This document shows, piece by piece, positions 63,917-64,000 of a stretch of DNA of 64,000 nucleotides. Numbering within the stretch: position 1 is the stretch's first letter; every line of letters begins with the position of its first letter. This DNA comes from Chromobacterium aquaticum (GTDB taxonomy: Bacteria > Pseudomonadota > Gammaproteobacteria > Burkholderiales > Chromobacteriaceae), in the NCBI RefSeq assembly GCF_021129195.1, contig NZ_JAJOHW010000021.1, forward strand, positions 39,187 to 103,186, read 5' to 3'. Made by a program: the position numbers and the translations under genes. Under the pieces are notes generated by a model, which had not been told where the DNA came from, did no database searches, and saw nothing but the letters and a program-made list of their open reading frames with translations.

Positions 63917-64000
63917 GCGCCTGTTCAAGGCTCGCGAGCAAGAGCGAGACAAGGCGTTGCGGCTGAGAAAGCGGAATGTACACGTGGTACATGAGCATTT
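63917..64000. mobile_element. MITE copy L (left part; continues past window)
   Basis: Left end GCGCCTGTTCAAGGCTCGCG preceded by TCA (63914-63916). Forward orientation, with GAGACAAGGCGTTGCGGC like copy C. Cut off by the window edge. Confidence 0.88.

Overview
The window is a high-GC, gene-dense stretch of bacterial chromosome that looks like Chromobacterium or a close relative (Neisseriales, Betaproteobacteria). That placement is an inference. It rests on the pyrBI pair, the beta-proteobacterial one-piece indolepyruvate oxidoreductase, the hut cluster, many orphan periplasmic binding proteins, and an abundant small repeat that I associate with this group. Almost everything is core or ordinary accessory metabolism. 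I see no prophage, CRISPR array, rRNA or tRNA gene, or intact insertion sequence.

Layout. 1-3.1 kb: end of a GDSL esterase, two small proteins, an inositol-phosphatase-like enzyme and rsmE, which carries a perfect parS-type palindrome. 3.1-9.3 kb: HD-GYP signalling protein, a Cache chemoreceptor, an amino-acid exporter, then pyrBI behind a leader-peptide attenuator. 9.3-25.4 kb: mixed genes (ClC channel, acetyltransferases, NYN/LOTUS protein, orphan binding proteins, sulfate-binding protein, lysozyme-inhibitor fusion, rhlE, an EAL-only protein). 25.4-28.6 kb: 5'-nucleotidase lipoprotein and moaD-moaE-mobA. 28.7-36.2 kb: central carbon genes fba, pgk, gap and tkt, with a LysE exporter and a zinc-ribbon/coiled-coil membrane protein overlapping pgk. 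37.4-47.7 kb: histidine utilisation on one strand (hutC, hutI, hutG, hutU, permease, hutH, second transporter), turning histidine into glutamate and formamide by the four-step route, with two HutC-like operators ahead of hutI. 47.8-64 kb: Mpo1-like protein, hexose-6-phosphate mutarotase, M3 peptidase, RarD, the 1158-residue oxidoreductase under a strong promoter with a LiuR-like operator, a LysR/dehydrogenase pair, MscS, sirtuin and a MazG-like hydrolase.

The most unusual signal is a MITE-like repeat of about 140 bp (12 copies or remnants, plus one right-end fragment). It has inverted ends GAACCTGTT/AACAGGTTC and is flanked by a 3-bp TNA duplication. At 10 of 12 sites the flanking TNA is the stop codon of the neighbouring gene, or its complement, and in 7 of 9 scorable cases the same end of the element faces the gene. 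The insertions leave the proteins intact and may act as transcript 3' ends. TNA duplications and GAG/GAA ends fit the IS5 family, IS1031 subgroup (from memory).

A second theme is parS: one perfect site and five near matches in 64 kb, suggesting the window lies in the origin-proximal domain of the chromosome.
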